A DNA stretch of 35,179 nucleotides from Planctomycetaceae bacterium. Its GTDB lineage: Bacteria > Planctomycetota > Planctomycetia > Pirellulales > Pirellulaceae. The translations under genes were made by a program, and so were the position numbers. Shown piece by piece: positions 7,831-15,194 of the stretch. Location: NCBI GenBank assembly GCA_005798335.1, contig SYJV01000063.1, forward strand, positions 1 to 35,179, read 5' to 3'. The stretch's first letter is position 1. Every line of letters starts with the position of its first letter. The notes beneath the pieces were generated by a model. That model was not told the origin of the DNA and searched no databases. It worked only from the letters and a program-made list of their open reading frames with translations.

Positions 7831-9837
7831 TTAATCATCGAAATTAGCTTCCGCCGGCTCGTCGCGAATGATCGCTGGTCGCGCGGTGACCGGCCCAGGC
7901 TGTTGGCCTGAATCCACTCGCAATATTTCTCCGTCCAGCAACTGACATATTCTCTCGATCAATGGATGTTCTGCAACCTGCCGCAATTTCTTGGATCGAG
8001 CCGCCGAGCTGGTCGAGGCCGGTTCGGTGGGCTTTGGGGCTTCGCCAGCTTGCACACGAAAACTAATTTGCACAGGCCGTTCCAAAAGCGAACCAACGGC
8101 CTCGAGCAACGCCTGCTTGCGCTGAGGAACCTCGCAATACTCCACGGATTTTTGGCTGCCGGGAGGAAATACGATACACCATTTGTCGCTTCCTTGCGGT
8201 TCTACCGACTGGGCAAGCGAAGCGAAATTAGCAAGCATGCCTTCGATCTGTGTAGTTGCTTTTCTCCATTGCTCGAGGGCTGCTGCACTGCCGCTCGACT
8301 CAACCGGCTGTGGTACAGACACTTGGTCCATGCGAACAGCTTCGGTTGGTCGTGCCACCTTCGGCTCGGCGCGCTGGCGCGTGGCAGGTTCGTCTGCCGA
8401 TCCATACGCCATTGAGTCCGCTGGTATTTGTTGCGTGGCTCGCGAGCGTGCTTCGGTCGAACCGGTGTTGGGTACAGCGGTCTTGGAAAGAGGCTCACTG
8501 GAGGAAAGCGGTAGTTGATTGGTTGTAGTTCTCTTTTCGAGAACAGATGGAACACTCGTGGACGTGATTAGTGGCGTCGCTGCCACCGAAGTCTTAGCAG
8601 TTTGTGTCACCTGCTCAGTGTTTTTTTTTTCGACCATCGCTGTTGGCGATGCCTTGCTTGGCTCCGCACTTCCGCGACCGACTGCCTCGATCAATGCGCC
8701 CACATTTGCTAGATGTTTCAACTGGCAAATCTGCACCAAAGCCAATTCCAGCAGCGTTCGAGGTTGAATGCTATAGCGCATTCGCACGAGTGCTTCATCG
8801 AGAATCTGAATCGATGCAAGTATCGTTTGCAGTCCCCAATCTGCAGTCAGCGACTGTAAGTTGACGTAACCTGCAGGATTTGCCAGTTTCAGCAATTCTG
8901 GACCACCACCGACCGACACCGTCATCAAATCGCGGAGATAACTGAGCAATTGTTCAGCCAGTTGTCCCGCATCTGCTCCCTGTTGCATGGCCGATTCAAT
9001 CTGCTGCATCGCGCCGAGAGCCGAATAGGATTTCAAAGCGTCTACCAGTTCGAGCAATCGGCCTTCGTCGGCTGTGCCAAGCAGGGCATGGACCTGGTCG
9101 ACAGAGATCTCGCCGGTCGAAAAGCTAAATATTTGCTCAAGTAACGACTGGCTATCACGCATCGAGCCAGCCGCGCGGCGAGCAAGCAAAGCGAGAGCAT
9201 CGGTCTGCGCTCGATAACCTTCGCGTTCACAGATTTCTTGCAAACGATTTTGGATCGCCTCCATGCCAACCGGTGCGAAATCAAATCGCTGGCATCGGGA
9301 CAGCACTGTGATCGGAATTTTTTCGGCATCGGTCGTACAAAAAATAAACTTTACATGCTCGGGTGGCTCCTCCAATGTCTTCAAGAGCGCATTGAAAGCT
9401 TGCGTGGTCAGCATGTGGACTTCATCGATGATGTATATTTTGTATCGAGATCGACTTGGCCGAACATTAATATTCGCGCGCAGTTGGCGAATTTCTTCGA
9501 TGCCTCGATTGCTGGCGCCATCGATTTCGATGACATCCATATCTTCGCCGGCATCGATTGCTTGACAAATATCTGACGAATTGTCGGGAGATGGAGTCGA
9601 ACCCTCGGGAGCATTGAGCGCCTTGGCGAAAATTCTCGCGGTCGATGTCTTACCAACTCCGCGAGCTCCGGTGAACAGATAGGCATGGCCAACTCTCCCC
9701 GAGACAATTGCATTGCCCAGCGCGTGAGAGATGTTGTCCTGCCCGACCAACTCGCCGAAAGACTTTGGACGATAACGTCGCGCAACGACCGTGTAATTTC
9801 CGCTCAATTGTTCGCTAGGACGTTGCGCGTCAGCCAT
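7831..9837 (-). CDS. dnaX: DNA polymerase III subunit tau/gamma (clamp loader ATPase)
   Basis: The AAA+ motor of the clamp loader, which opens the sliding clamp and, as tau, ties polymerase to helicase. Seen: the N-terminal ARRYRPKSFGELVGQDN motif, Walker A GARGVGKT (residues 57-64), Walker B IIDEVH (138-141), the LLKTLEEPPEHVKF segment, the SRC motif (180-182), and domain III up to about residue 375. A long disordered tail rich in Ser, Thr, Pro and Ala follows. The zinc-module cysteines are mostly gone: ALNA replaces ALNC and only C91 of the usual PCGxCxxC remains. Ten A residues at codons 403-406 may cause slippage to a short gamma product (separate entry). I chose ATG 9837, which is preceded by GAGG at good spacing; an upstream ATG at 9864 is possible. 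Confidence 0.97.
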   Translation of the reverse strand: MADAQRPSEQLSGNYTVVARRYRPKSFGELVGQDNISHALGNAIVSGRVGHAYLFTGARGVGKTSTARIFAKALNAPEGSTPSPDNSSDICQAIDAGEDMDVIEIDGASNRGIEEIRQLRANINVRPSRSRYKIYIIDEVHMLTTQAFNALLKTLEEPPEHVKFIFCTTDAEKIPITVLSRCQRFDFAPVGMEAIQNRLQEICEREGYRAQTDALALLARRAAGSMRDSQSLLEQIFSFSTGEISVDQVHALLGTADEGRLLELVDALKSYSALGAMQQIESAMQQGADAGQLAEQLLSYLRDLMTVSVGGGPELLKLANPAGYVNLQSLTADWGLQTILASIQILDEALVRMRYSIQPRTLLELALVQICQLKHLANVGALIEAVGRGSAEPSKASPTAMVEKKNTEQVTQTAKTSVAATPLITSTSVPSVLEKRTTTNQLPLSSSEPLSKTAVPNTGSTEARSRATQQIPADSMAYGSADEPATRQRAEPKVARPTEAVRMDQVSVPQPVESSGSAAALEQWRKATTQIEGMLANFASLAQSVEPQGSDKWCIVFPPGSQKSVEYCEVPQRKQALLEAVGSLLERPVQISFRVQAGEAPKPTEPASTSSAARSKKLRQVAEHPLIERICQLLDGEILRVDSGQQPGPVTARPAIIRDEPAEANFDD
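8621..8630 (-). promoter_or_regulatory. A10 slippage site inside dnaX, predicted to yield gamma
   Basis: On the coding strand the run is G-A10-C, read as GAA AAA AAA AAC (E403-K-K-N406). One extra A in the mRNA, or a -1 ribosomal slip, gives AAA CAC TGA, a stop two codons on. Loss of one A gives ACA CTG AGC AGG TGA, also a quick stop. Every one-base slip therefore makes a protein of about 407-409 residues that keeps domains I-III and loses the tau tail. A weak stem (AGCAG at 8596-8600 and CTGCT at 8611-8615 on the plus strand) lies 5 nt downstream of the run. Slippage on A-runs in dnaX is established for Thermus thermophilus (transcriptional) and E. coli (ribosomal); its use here is inference. 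Confidence 0.75.
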
Positions 9838-9882
9838 AGGGATGCGCCTCGATAACCGCCTCATCGACCAGTTAGAATCGTA

Positions 9883-9942
9883 TAACCGCAGCCGCAGATC
9901 AACTGAGGGCTGACGTCGATCCTCGCCTGCGGCTGCGGGTTA
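9883..9942. repeat. Inverted repeat between SRP RNA and dnaX
   Basis: The left arm TAACCGCAGCCGCAG (9883-9897) and right arm CTGCGGCTGCGGGTTA (9927-9942) pair over about 15 bp with one extra G, around a 29-nt spacer that itself contains CTGAGGG and TGACGTCGA. On the minus strand it lies just after the SRP RNA and about 46 nt before the dnaX start. It may terminate or process the SRP transcript, attenuate dnaX, or be a dispersed palindromic repeat; no T-run follows it, so it is not a standard terminator. Confidence 0.65.
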
Positions 9943-9966
9943 AACGATGGATGATGTTTTGAGTGA

Positions 9967-10070
9967 CTGCACAGGAGAGGCCCTCGCACAAGAGTACCCC
10001 GCTTATGGCTGCTACAATTAAGTCCTGACCAGGTTCACAGTTCCCCCTCGCGAGGGCCCCTGCTGAGCAG
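9967..10070 (-). ncRNA. ffs: Signal recognition particle RNA, small bacterial (4.5S) type
   Basis: Read on the minus strand, the RNA holds the SRP core: ACCTGGTCAGGACTTAATTG, then TAGCAGCCATAAGCGGGG. This matches the Ffh-binding asymmetric and symmetric loops of 4.5S RNA (GGTCAGG..., AGCAGCC). The closing stem is clear: CTGCTCAGCAGGGGCCCTCGC at the 5' end pairs with GCGAGGGCCTCTCCTGTGCAG at the 3' end, with a few mismatches. The tetraloop side reads GGACTTAATTGTAGCAGCC, so the apical loop differs from the usual GGAA. The ends are set from the pairing and may be off by a few bases. It lies 40 nt after the stop of the upstream disordered-protein gene and about 130 nt before dnaX. SRP RNA next to dnaX is also found in Bacillus. 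Confidence 0.93.
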
Positions 10071-10110
10071 TTCACTCGAAAACCAAACTAAGCTTGCTCT
10101 TCTCACGATT

Positions 10111-11628
10111 TTAGCGTCGTCCTCTTGGCCGTCCACGGGGGCCGTGGTCACGTCCGCCGTCATATCGACGATGATTTTCCATGTTGTTTGCGATAATCGA
10201 CTCTAACGAATCGGCCCAAGTTGGAATTCGACGATGTTTATTCCCGCCCTCGTCGAGCTCATTTTCATTTTCCACGTCAAAGACTTCGTCAATTTCGTCG
10301 CTCGCATCATCGGCCCGCGATCGATCGTATTTGGGGATTTCGCGGTCGACACTCGCTCGAACTCGGTCAGAAGACGAACTGCGTTCTGCTGCTGTTCGCT
10401 CTCGGGTTTCTCGCTCAGGGCGATCTCTATCGGTACGGTCCATTTCTGTGCGATCGCGACCTCGGGCTAGAGTGCGATCACGGTCTGAGGAATGACGTCG
10501 ATGGTCTGAGTCGCCACCACGAGCAACCTCTCGCGTCGCGTCGCGTCGCGTCGTGTCGCGATCACTGTCGGTGCTGCGATCCGCAATTTTCTCTTTGCGT
10601 GCACCAGCTTCAGTCTCGCCGTTGGGCACAGTTCCTTCAGCTTCGTCGTTGCGTCGGCTGCCTCTACCGCGACGCCGTCGTCGATTGGATCTGCGTTCTG
10701 CTTCAAATTCAGAGTTTTCGGAATCGAGCGCCTCTGAATCGCGAGAAGTTATTTTGGGCTCACCCCAAGGATCGAGTATTTCGACTGAGTCGTCCGCCGC
10801 GGGTTCATCGTCCCAGCCTACTTTGCCAATTACGGCTTGCTCGTCGGGTTCGCGAGATGTGGACTCAGTCGAGTCTCTGTCTCTTCCTCGGCCCCCGCGT
10901 CGTCGTCGTCGTCGTCGTCGTCCCCGCCCAGAGGAATCTTCATCGCTAGTTGGCGCGGACGAAGACGTTTCTTTTGAAACATCGTCATCGGAGTCATCAA
11001 TATCCCAGCTAACGTCGTCCACAATTCTGAGTGAACTTTCTTCGCGCCAGTCTTTTCCCGGTTGGCGAGGAGCATCTTGGAATAGAGCGTCGAGCGCCGA
11101 ATTCGCTTGAGAATCCGATGCGTCGTCTATTGCTGGTGGCGAGTCCAACCTAGGTCGCGGACGCTCCGATTCAACTCGCTCCGAACGCGACGAGGCTCGC
11201 GGTGCAGGCTCGCGGACAACTCGCGCGGGTGCCTCTTCCACGGTCGTCGGCTCAGGCTTCTTGGCGACTTCCTCCGAAGCCGATGAGAGCCCAAACATCT
11301 TTGTTAGCGAGTCCCATGACGAGCGACGTTTCACAGGCTCCGATTTGGGTTCGTGTTTCGCCTCAGGCTGGCTGGCAATTTTTTCTTCTTTCTGTTCCTT
11401 AACTGCAGGTGGGCTGGCATCAACAGCAATTCGTCCGCGCGCTGGAAGATCCCTTTCGACAGCCTTCTCGGCGATGGGTGTCGCCAGGGGCTCTTTGTCC
11501 TTACGAGTTGTCTCGATGTACTCGGAACTGGCTGGCCCGAGAGCTGGCGGTTCGACCGGAAGGCGTCGCCGCGCATCCATTCCCGGCGCACCCAATAAAT
11601 CGGCTATCGATTTCCAATGATCTGACAT
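10111..11628 (-). CDS. Large disordered protein rich in Arg, Asp, Glu and Ser
   Basis: About 505 residues, mostly low-complexity and mixed-charge. The N-terminus has a short ordered motif (MSDHWKSIADLLGAP). A middle segment is acidic (DDVSWDIDDSDDDVS). A polyarginine and RGG block follows at about residues 235-250 (eight Arg in a row, then GGRGRDRD), then long runs of RD/RE pairs. The C-terminus returns to an ordered-looking motif (RRIPTWADSLESIIANNMEN) and ends in RGG-like GRPRGRR. The composition suggests an RNA-binding, condensate-forming protein, similar to the tails of RNase E or DEAD-box helicases but with no catalytic domain. No known function. I chose ATG 11628 because MSDHWKSI begins the ordered motif. 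It lies directly upstream of ffs and may share its transcript. Confidence 0.8.
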   Translation of the reverse strand: MSDHWKSIADLLGAPGMDARRRLPVEPPALGPASSEYIETTRKDKEPLATPIAEKAVERDLPARGRIAVDASPPAVKEQKEEKIASQPEAKHEPKSEPVKRRSSWDSLTKMFGLSSASEEVAKKPEPTTVEEAPARVVREPAPRASSRSERVESERPRPRLDSPPAIDDASDSQANSALDALFQDAPRQPGKDWREESSLRIVDDVSWDIDDSDDDVSKETSSSAPTSDEDSSGRGRRRRRRRRGGRGRDRDSTESTSREPDEQAVIGKVGWDDEPAADDSVEILDPWGEPKITSRDSEALDSENSEFEAERRSNRRRRRGRGSRRNDEAEGTVPNGETEAGARKEKIADRSTDSDRDTTRRDATREVARGGDSDHRRHSSDRDRTLARGRDRTEMDRTDRDRPERETRERTAAERSSSSDRVRASVDREIPKYDRSRADDASDEIDEVFDVENENELDEGGNKHRRIPTWADSLESIIANNMENHRRYDGGRDHGPRGRPRGRR

Positions 11629-11819
11629 ATTCTGTTTACTGCCAAAACTGTCCAAAAAACAAAGGTAGGCTGATAACAGCAAATGCTGATTCAGCTAAGA
11701 CCGGAGGCTACCGCCTTCCGCCTGACAATAGCGCTGCGCTGTCCTGGTAGTATAGCCATTTGGGATAATTGCGAATAGGCGAATCAATTTACGCAAAGTT
11801 TTTTGCAAAGTAAGGAAAC

Positions 11820-12860
11820 ATGAAGGCACTGGTTAAGAGCAAATCGGAACCTGGATTGTGGCTGGAGGACGTTTGCGAGCCGACCATCGGCATCAACGAT
11901 TGTATGATTCGAGTTGATCGCACGGGGATTTGTGGGACGGATATGCACATTTATAAGTGGGACGCGTGGGCTCGTAAGACGATTCCCATTCCCATGGCGG
12001 TTGGGCACGAATTTGTCGGCGAAATTGTGGCCGTCGGAGCTAACGTTACCGATTTTCACCCCGGCGATGTCGTTAGCGGCGAAGGGCATGTCGTCTGCGG
12101 TCGCTGTCGAAACTGTTTGGCCGGTCGTCGTCATCTATGCGCCCATACGAAAGGAATTGGTGTCAATCGTCCGGGAGCCTTTGCAGAGTACCTGTCCTTG
12201 CCCATGACTAATGTGTGGCATCATCATCCCGATATCGATCGCGATGTGGCGTCGATCTTCGATCCGTTTGGCAACGCGGTTCATACGGCCCTGTCGTTTC
12301 CGGTACTTGGCGAAGATGTATTGATTACCGGAGCTGGGCCAATTGGTTGCATGGCAGCCGCCGTGGTGCGCCATGCAGGTGCCCGCTTTATCGTGGTTAC
12401 CGACATTAATCCGTGGCGTTTGGAGCTGGCCAACAAGATGGGGGCGACGAGGTGTGTCGACGTCCGTCACGAGAGCTTGGCTGATGTACAACGTGAGCTG
12501 GGGATGCTGGAGGGATTCGACATCGGGTTGGAAATGTCTGGAAACCTCGATGCCTTTCGGGGAATGCTGGAAAATATGGCCCATGGCGGCAAGATTGCGA
12601 TGCTGGGTATCCCTACCGAACCCATTGCGATCGATTGGAACACTGTCGTTTTTAATATGCTGACCATCAAAGGCATCTACGGCCGCGAGATGTACGAGAC
12701 GTGGTACAAGATGACGGTTATGATCCAAGGCGGCCTCGACATTGCGCCAGTGATTACTCACCGGTATCATTACACCGACTTTCAGGCTGCGTTTTCGGCG
12801 ATGAGCACCGGACAGACTGGGAAAGCGATTCTCTATTGGAGTTCGCATCCACCTGAGTAG
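11820..12860 (+). CDS. tdh: L-threonine 3-dehydrogenase
   Basis: A zinc-dependent medium-chain dehydrogenase oxidising L-threonine to 2-amino-3-ketobutyrate with NAD+. Residue numbering matches E. coli Tdh: catalytic C38, T40, H43, H63 and E64, and structural zinc ligands C93, C96, C99 and C107 ([14 protein letters not shown]). The strongly conserved [14 protein letters not shown] and the nucleotide-binding [14 protein letters not shown] are present. It has 346 residues, close to the usual 341. The start has a good AAGGA five bases upstream. The usual partner kbl (2-amino-3-ketobutyrate CoA ligase) is not adjacent, so the product must be handled by a distant gene or by spontaneous decarboxylation. 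The gene is divergent from the disordered-protein gene. Confidence 0.96.
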   Translation: MKALVKSKSEPGLWLEDVCEPTIGINDCMIRVDRTGICGTDMHIYKWDAWARKTIPIPMAVGHEFVGEIVAVGANVTDFHPGDVVSGEGHVVCGRCRNCLAGRRHLCAHTKGIGVNRPGAFAEYLSLPMTNVWHHHPDIDRDVASIFDPFGNAVHTALSFPVLGEDVLITGAGPIGCMAAAVVRHAGARFIVVTDINPWRLELANKMGATRCVDVRHESLADVQRELGMLEGFDIGLEMSGNLDAFRGMLENMAHGGKIAMLGIPTEPIAIDWNTVVFNMLTIKGIYGREMYETWYKMTVMIQGGLDIAPVITHRYHYTDFQAAFSAMSTGQTGKAILYWSSHPPE

Positions 12861-12984
12861 CCGTCTGCCCCGCACCGCTGAAACCAAGCCAACTCTCGTT
12901 ATTGCACAAGCAGGATGGTAGCGATACGATGAGCCCAGTTTTCATCGGCCAATCTATGAAGAAATGATTAAGGGTACGATTCTT

Positions 12985-13533
12985 ATGGGCCAACGTATTG
13001 TGATGCGGACTGGCGAAGCCCTGGTCGAAGGGAGTCCAGAATACATTTGTGCGGAACCTGAAATTATCATCGGTGAACTCGATGGACCAGTCGGCCAAGC
13101 GATGGCGATCCTGGTCGGCGATCAGGTCAAAGGGCATTCGCGCGTATTCGCGATCCTGAACAGTGACTATCAAGTCAAACCGGCGACATTGATGGTCAGC
13201 AAAGTCACCGTGAGCGATGCGCGATATACCAATATCCTCATGGGAAGTGTTCAAGCTGGAATCGCCAATGGGGTTCTGGATGCGGTTCGAGCAGGCTATA
13301 TTCCCAAAGAGAAAGCCAATGAACTGGGAATCATTTACTCGATCTGGCTTGACCCCAGCGTATTGAAGGTCGAAAAAGTGGACCATCAAGCACTGTTTCA
13401 AGTCAATCGCGACGCGACGGTGAAAGTCATCAAGAAAGCGATGGCTGGCGAGCCGACGATCGATTGGTTGCTCGAACACCAAAATAGCATCGAGCACTTT
13501 TTCCATAAACTCGGCGTTGATGGGCAGCTTTGA
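12985..13533 (+). CDS. Formaldehyde-activating enzyme (Fae) homologue, probable non-canonical paralogue
   Basis: Canonical Fae joins formaldehyde to tetrahydromethanopterin in the C1 pathway found in methylotrophs and also planctomycetes. Family features here are TGEALVEG at the N-terminus, KPATLMVSKVTVSDARYTNILMG in the centre, then QAGIANGVLDAVRAGYIPKEKAN, and a C-terminal block with KKAMAGEPT. About 182 residues, slightly longer than usual. The residue aligned with the catalytic His of Fae (AHIDLIIG) is Glu24 (AEPEIIIG), so the reaction may differ. Known planctomycete Fae-like paralogues have unclear roles. ATG 12985 gives the usual short lead before GEALV and has AAGGG upstream; ATG 12964 would add seven residues. 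It is followed by cysC and murQ. Confidence 0.85.
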   Translation: MGQRIVMRTGEALVEGSPEYICAEPEIIIGELDGPVGQAMAILVGDQVKGHSRVFAILNSDYQVKPATLMVSKVTVSDARYTNILMGSVQAGIANGVLDAVRAGYIPKEKANELGIIYSIWLDPSVLKVEKVDHQALFQVNRDATVKVIKKAMAGEPTIDWLLEHQNSIEHFFHKLGVDGQL

Positions 13534-13566
13534 TTGACTCGTAATAAGGAGCCGAGCCACTACACT

Positions 13567-14250
13567 ATGAGCCAACAAGACCCACGAGTCGTGTGGCACG
13601 CGCATGCTGTCACCGGCGCGGAGCGTCGGCGATTGATGGGCCATCGTGGCTGTGTGATTTGGTTCACGGGCTTGAGCGGCTCCGGAAAAAGTACTCTCGC
13701 CAATGCAGTTGATGCAAAACTGGTCGCACGAGGAATTCATACGTTTCTGCTCGACGGCGATAATATTCGCCATGGCCTGTGCGCTGGACCGAATTTGCTG
13801 ACCCAGGAGCATGGCGAGGATTTTGCGCAACGGTTTGGATTGGGCTTTGGTCCCTTGGACCGCGAAGAAAATATTCGACGCATCGGAGCCGTAGCGCAGC
13901 TCTTCGCGGCGGCAGGTTTGGTTACGTTGACTGCGTTCGTCAGCCCCTATCGACGCGACCGCCAACGCGTGCGCCGCTGGGTTGAAAGCCAAGGACAATC
14001 GGGCGATTTCGTCGAAGTTTATGTCGATGCTCCCTTGGAGATCTGCGAACAACGCGACCCCAAGGGGCTCTACAAACTGGCACGCGAAGGCAAGATCACC
14101 AACTTCACCGGTATTAGCGATCCGTACGAACCACCGACAAACCCCGAAATTACCGTACCAGCGGCGCATCGCGCGCCCGATGATTTGGCCGATCAAGTTA
14201 TCGAGTATTTGTTTGCTACCGGGCCGTTTTCCAAAGAGCAGTTGCGGTGA
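13567..14250 (+). CDS. cysC: Adenylyl-sulfate kinase (APS kinase)
   Basis: Phosphorylates adenosine 5'-phosphosulfate to PAPS, the donor for sulfotransferases or for sulfate reduction. Walker A GLSGSGKS is at residues 35-42, followed by [36 protein letters not shown] and [20 protein letters not shown], all strongly conserved in CysC. Between GLC (residue 72) and [13 protein letters not shown] there is an insertion of about 17 residues compared with E. coli. ATG 13567 is preserved by an AAGGAG 15 nt upstream; a TTG at 13534 is possible. The stop overlaps the GTG of murQ by four bases (GTGA), which suggests translational coupling. No cysD or cysN is nearby. Confidence 0.95.
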   Translation: MSQQDPRVVWHAHAVTGAERRRLMGHRGCVIWFTGLSGSGKSTLANAVDAKLVARGIHTFLLDGDNIRHGLCAGPNLLTQEHGEDFAQRFGLGFGPLDREENIRRIGAVAQLFAAAGLVTLTAFVSPYRRDRQRVRRWVESQGQSGDFVEVYVDAPLEICEQRDPKGLYKLAREGKITNFTGISDPYEPPTNPEITVPAAHRAPDDLADQVIEYLFATGPFSKEQLR

Positions 14251-15176
14251 ACGATTCTGCAAGCCTGTCACGATTGACAACCGAAGGAAGGAACGCCAAC
14301 TCTTCGGCAATCGATTCGCTCGGTACGTTGGAAATTGTCCGGGTGATCAATCAAGAAGATTGTTTGGTCGCTGATGCAGTAGGCCGCGCGGAGAATAGTA
14401 TAGCGCAAGCGGTCGACGCTGTGATTCATTCTTTTCAAGCCGGTGGGCGACTGATTTACTTGGGCGCCGGTACCTCAGGACGTTTGGGTGTACTCGATGC
14501 GAGCGAATGTCCGCCGACTTTCAATTCTCCGCCCGACCTAGTTGTTGGACTGATCGCCGGTGGTGACGGAGCCTTGCGCAGGGCGATCGAAGGCGCCGAA
14601 GATAATCCCACCGCGGCTGAAGACGACTTGCGACAACTGGCTTTATCCTCGCGCGATTGCGTACTTGGTATCGCGACCAGCGGTCGCACGCCCTACGTCA
14701 TCGGTGCGATGGAGTTCGCGCGGGGCATTGGTGCAACGACTATTGGACTGGCATGCAACCGTGATTCGGATATGGTCCCACATTGTGACGTTATGATTGA
14801 AGCGATTGTGGGGCCAGAGATCATCAGTGGCTCGACACGCATGAAAGCGGGAACTGCGACCAAGCTGATACTCAATACGATCACTACTGCCGCGATGGTA
14901 CGTATTGGCAAGACCTTTGGAAATCTAATGGTCGACGTGCGAGCGACCAATTCCAAATTGCAAGCGCGCAGCATTCGACTGGTGCGTATGTTGACGGGCT
15001 TGGATGACGCCGCGGCAATAGAGCTGCTGGTTCGAGCGGACCAGCGAGTAAAGACTGCGGTGGTGATGTACCATCGTCAAACCGACTGTTCAACAGCCAA
15101 GCAACTGCTCGAAGCAGCCGGAGGTCAGCTTAGAAAAATCGTCGGAAACATTTCCATCATCGACCCTGTCTCTTAG
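14247..15176 (+). CDS. murQ: N-acetylmuramic acid 6-phosphate etherase
   Basis: Cleaves the lactyl ether of MurNAc-6-phosphate to give GlcNAc-6-phosphate and lactate, a step in reusing peptidoglycan sugars. The 309-residue protein has the SIS sugar-phosphate fold with [21 protein letters not shown], the [15 protein letters not shown] region, and the highly conserved [22 protein letters not shown]. The start is GTG, sharing GTGA with the cysC stop. Its presence fits peptidoglycan turnover in planctomycetes. It is convergent with the pilT-like gene, whose stop lies only 18 nt away. Confidence 0.96.
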   Translation: MNDSASLSRLTTEGRNANSSAIDSLGTLEIVRVINQEDCLVADAVGRAENSIAQAVDAVIHSFQAGGRLIYLGAGTSGRLGVLDASECPPTFNSPPDLVVGLIAGGDGALRRAIEGAEDNPTAAEDDLRQLALSSRDCVLGIATSGRTPYVIGAMEFARGIGATTIGLACNRDSDMVPHCDVMIEAIVGPEIISGSTRMKAGTATKLILNTITTAAMVRIGKTFGNLMVDVRATNSKLQARSIRLVRMLTGLDDAAAIELLVRADQRVKTAVVMYHRQTDCSTAKQLLEAAGGQLRKIVGNISIIDPVS

Positions 15177-15194
15177 TACCGGCAGTCGAGATGA

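Noticed and set aside
10221-10949. A 242-residue plus-strand frame
   Set aside because: It mirrors the Arg/Asp-rich repeats of the gene on the other strand; such low-complexity DNA leaves several frames open.
13591-13606. Sigma-54-like TGGCACGCGCATGCTG
   Set aside because: It falls inside the cysC coding region, and the -12 half (TTGC) is missing.
12754-14310. A 518-residue open frame on the minus strand
   Set aside because: It lies antisense to the Fae homologue and cysC, both of which have clear family motifs, and its own translation has no recognisable domain.
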